Shown here piece after piece: positions 62,886 to 64,000 of a stretch of 64,000 nucleotides of DNA. The notes below the pieces were generated by a model. That model searched no databases, was not told the origin of the DNA, and worked only from the letters and a program-made list of their open reading frames with translations. The stretch is from Bacillota bacterium (GTDB lineage Bacteria; Bacillota; Clostridia; Lachnospirales; Lachnospiraceae), in assembly GCA_023398375.1 (NCBI GenBank), contig JAEWSH010000051.1, positions 630,247 to 694,246 on the forward strand. The letters are read 5' to 3'. Made by a program: the position numbers and the translations under genes. The number at the start of each line of letters is the position of its first letter. Within the stretch, counting starts at the first letter, position 1.

Positions 62886-63608
62886 TCAAAACAACCTTTT
62901 TCCATCTGAAATATTGATAACAAGCTCTTTTGCTATACTGGTTTGCTTAAATGGATTTATTTTTTCCACTACACCGTCACGTTTAAAAAGTGAGCCTGTG
63001 TTTTTGAACCAAAATGTTACATTTGCTTTTACGCATTGTTCACGGATATTAAGTACCCAATCATAATCACATTCACGAGCTTCTCGACCCGTTTCACCGC
63101 CAACTGTCACATGGTCTACTCCACGAAGATACGGTGTCAAATCTATCTTTTCTAAGAGTGGGGCACAAGCGATGAACCGCCGCTTTATCGGATAAGATAA
63201 AAAGAGTGGCAGTCTGTAATCAGCTAATGCTTGATTTTCGACAGTACAACCAATATTCACATTGTCATAGCCTGCACCCCAATCGGGTGGAAGTGATACG
63301 AGAAAACGATCAATTCGCTTTGTTAAAATCAAGAAATCAATATCAGTTCTTTCCTTGATGATAGCCCAAATGTCTTTACGCCACTCGTCTGCTTCCGGCA
63401 GGAAAAAGTCAGTCGCAAAACAGGTTGGAAGAATTTTGTTGCCTTTGATATTGTATTCGCCCTTTGCATTTTTCCTTGCGGGCCAATCAAATTTATCTGT
63501 TTTTTGTATTGTGCTTTGACCATAGCGTTTTGCATACGGACCATAAAAATAGCAATTTGTACAGCCATCACTTATTTTGTAACAGCCTGTCCATGGCTCC
63601 CAGTTCAT
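62886..63608 (-). CDS. DUF5131-family protein (phage Gp37/Gp68-like)
   Basis: The 240-residue protein starts MNWEPWTGCYKISDGCTNCYFY; the CX7CX2C arrangement and the later FLILTKRIDRFLVSLP and VTVGGETGREAR segments match DUF5131, an iron-sulfur radical-SAM-like family first seen in phages. Biochemical role is unknown. It is transcribed toward hcp, after the small gene at 63.7 kb. Confidence 0.85.
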   Translation of the reverse strand: MNWEPWTGCYKISDGCTNCYFYGPYAKRYGQSTIQKTDKFDWPARKNAKGEYNIKGNKILPTCFATDFFLPEADEWRKDIWAIIKERTDIDFLILTKRIDRFLVSLPPDWGAGYDNVNIGCTVENQALADYRLPLFLSYPIKRRFIACAPLLEKIDLTPYLRGVDHVTVGGETGREARECDYDWVLNIREQCVKANVTFWFKNTGSLFKRDGVVEKINPFKQTSIAKELVINISDGKRLF

Positions 63609-63663
63609 AGTGTTCCTCCTCTTGGATGGGTGAAGCCGATGATAGCAGAAACGCAGCCGCTTG

Positions 63664-63870
63664 TCAAACGCAGCGTTTGAACGTCACCGTCTGTGCCTTC
63701 ATGGAGATCTTACCAACCTCGTAGCCGTAGGCGGGCAGCTCCTTCTTGAAGGTTAAAAAGGCGTGGTCGATGGGAAAGCCCAGAATCTGTTCAATCTCGG
63801 CATAGGTCAGCGCAAAGCTGTTCTCCGCGCGTTGACCTATCGCCTTCCAAAGTGGCTCATATTTACTCAT
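63664..63870 (-). CDS. Small hypothetical protein (DUF7662-like)
   Basis: I start at ATG 63870 (MSKYEPLWKAIGQRAENSF), behind GGAGGAG. The 68-residue protein has the SKY.PLW..L pattern and a C-terminal KAQTVTFKR strand of small DUF7662-type proteins, which I know only as hypothetical. It lies 55 nt before the DUF5131 start, so the two may be cotranscribed. Confidence 0.55.
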   Translation of the reverse strand: MSKYEPLWKAIGQRAENSFALTYAEIEQILGFPIDHAFLTFKKELPAYGYEVGKISMKAQTVTFKRCV

Positions 63871-63898
63871 TGTCCGTCTCCTCCGATCTTGTTTGGAA

Positions 63899-63930
63899 TA
63901 AAATAGCGGCTTTGATTTACCAAAGCCGCC
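63899..63930 (-). terminator. Terminator (minus strand)
   Basis: GCGGCTTTG (63906-63914) and CAAAGCCGC (63921-63929) form a perfect 9-bp stem; TATTTT follows on the minus strand. It would end the gene entering from the right edge. Confidence 0.7.
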
Positions 63931-63935
63931 GTGTA

Positions 63936-64000
63936 TCACATACCGAAGCCTAACGCATACTGTTTTACAACCTCAAAAGGGAACATTGTGCGTGTAGCAA
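63936..64000 (-). CDS. 3' end of a gene running off the right edge
   Basis: On the minus strand the open frame from 63998 reads ATRTMFPFEVVKQYALGFGM and stops at TGA (63936-63938), just before a terminator. The fragment is too short to identify. Confidence 0.35.
   Translation of the reverse strand, partial: ATRTMFPFEVVKQYALGFGM

Overview
The window reads as a low-GC anaerobic Firmicute of the gut Lachnospiraceae/Clostridia type. The grounds are AGGAGG-type ribosome sites, Tn1549/CTn-like conjugation genes (PrgI, Maff2, PcfB), YesM/YesN-type two-component genes, LacI-regulated sugar loci, and an Hcp/rubredoxin cluster. The species cannot be fixed from sequence alone. No rRNA, tRNA or CRISPR array was seen.

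Region 1 (1-12.7 kb) is part of an integrative conjugative element (ICE). On the minus strand are VirB4, PrgI, a VirB6/TrbL-like protein, Maff2, VirD4, PcfB, several small ICE proteins and a ParA/ParB pair. A second ParB and an actin-like ParM follow on the plus strand. The ParM operon is cut off just after parM.

Region 2 (12.7-38.1 kb) is a sugar-utilisation island. It begins with a broken C-terminal piece of a GH32-like enzyme. It carries three LacI regulators, a HAD hydrolase, three divergent GH32-like (clan GH-J) enzymes, one canonical GH32 beta-fructosidase, a DUF2961/GH172 enzyme, two ABC importers (one MalFG-like, one LplBC-like), a MATE transporter, a PfkB fructokinase and a YesM/YesN two-component system. 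GH172 was founded on a difructose dianhydride I synthase/hydrolase, so the cluster probably handles fructose dianhydrides or unusual fructosides: import, hydrolysis to fructose, then phosphorylation. The substrate is inference.

Region 3 (38.3-58.2 kb) starts with a serine-recombinase remnant. A second, differently organised ICE module follows on the plus strand: ParA, ParB, a 2619-aa ArdC-like/N6-methylase/SNF2 helicase protein with a TnpV-family gene nested in another frame, ICE proteins of unknown function, a large Ig-repeat surface protein, a DUF4314-DUF3846 protein, a HipA-like kinase and a DUF3991/Toprim protein. Five unrelated proteins here share an acidic-ER C-terminus.

Region 4 (58.3-62.7 kb) is a nitrosative/redox-stress cluster: a Crp/Fnr regulator divergent from a two-part permease (the second part with an iron-sulfur tail), then cupin, rubredoxin and hydroxylamine reductase (Hcp).

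Region 5 (62.9-64 kb) holds a DUF5131 protein, a small hypothetical protein and the 3' end of another gene, all on the minus strand.
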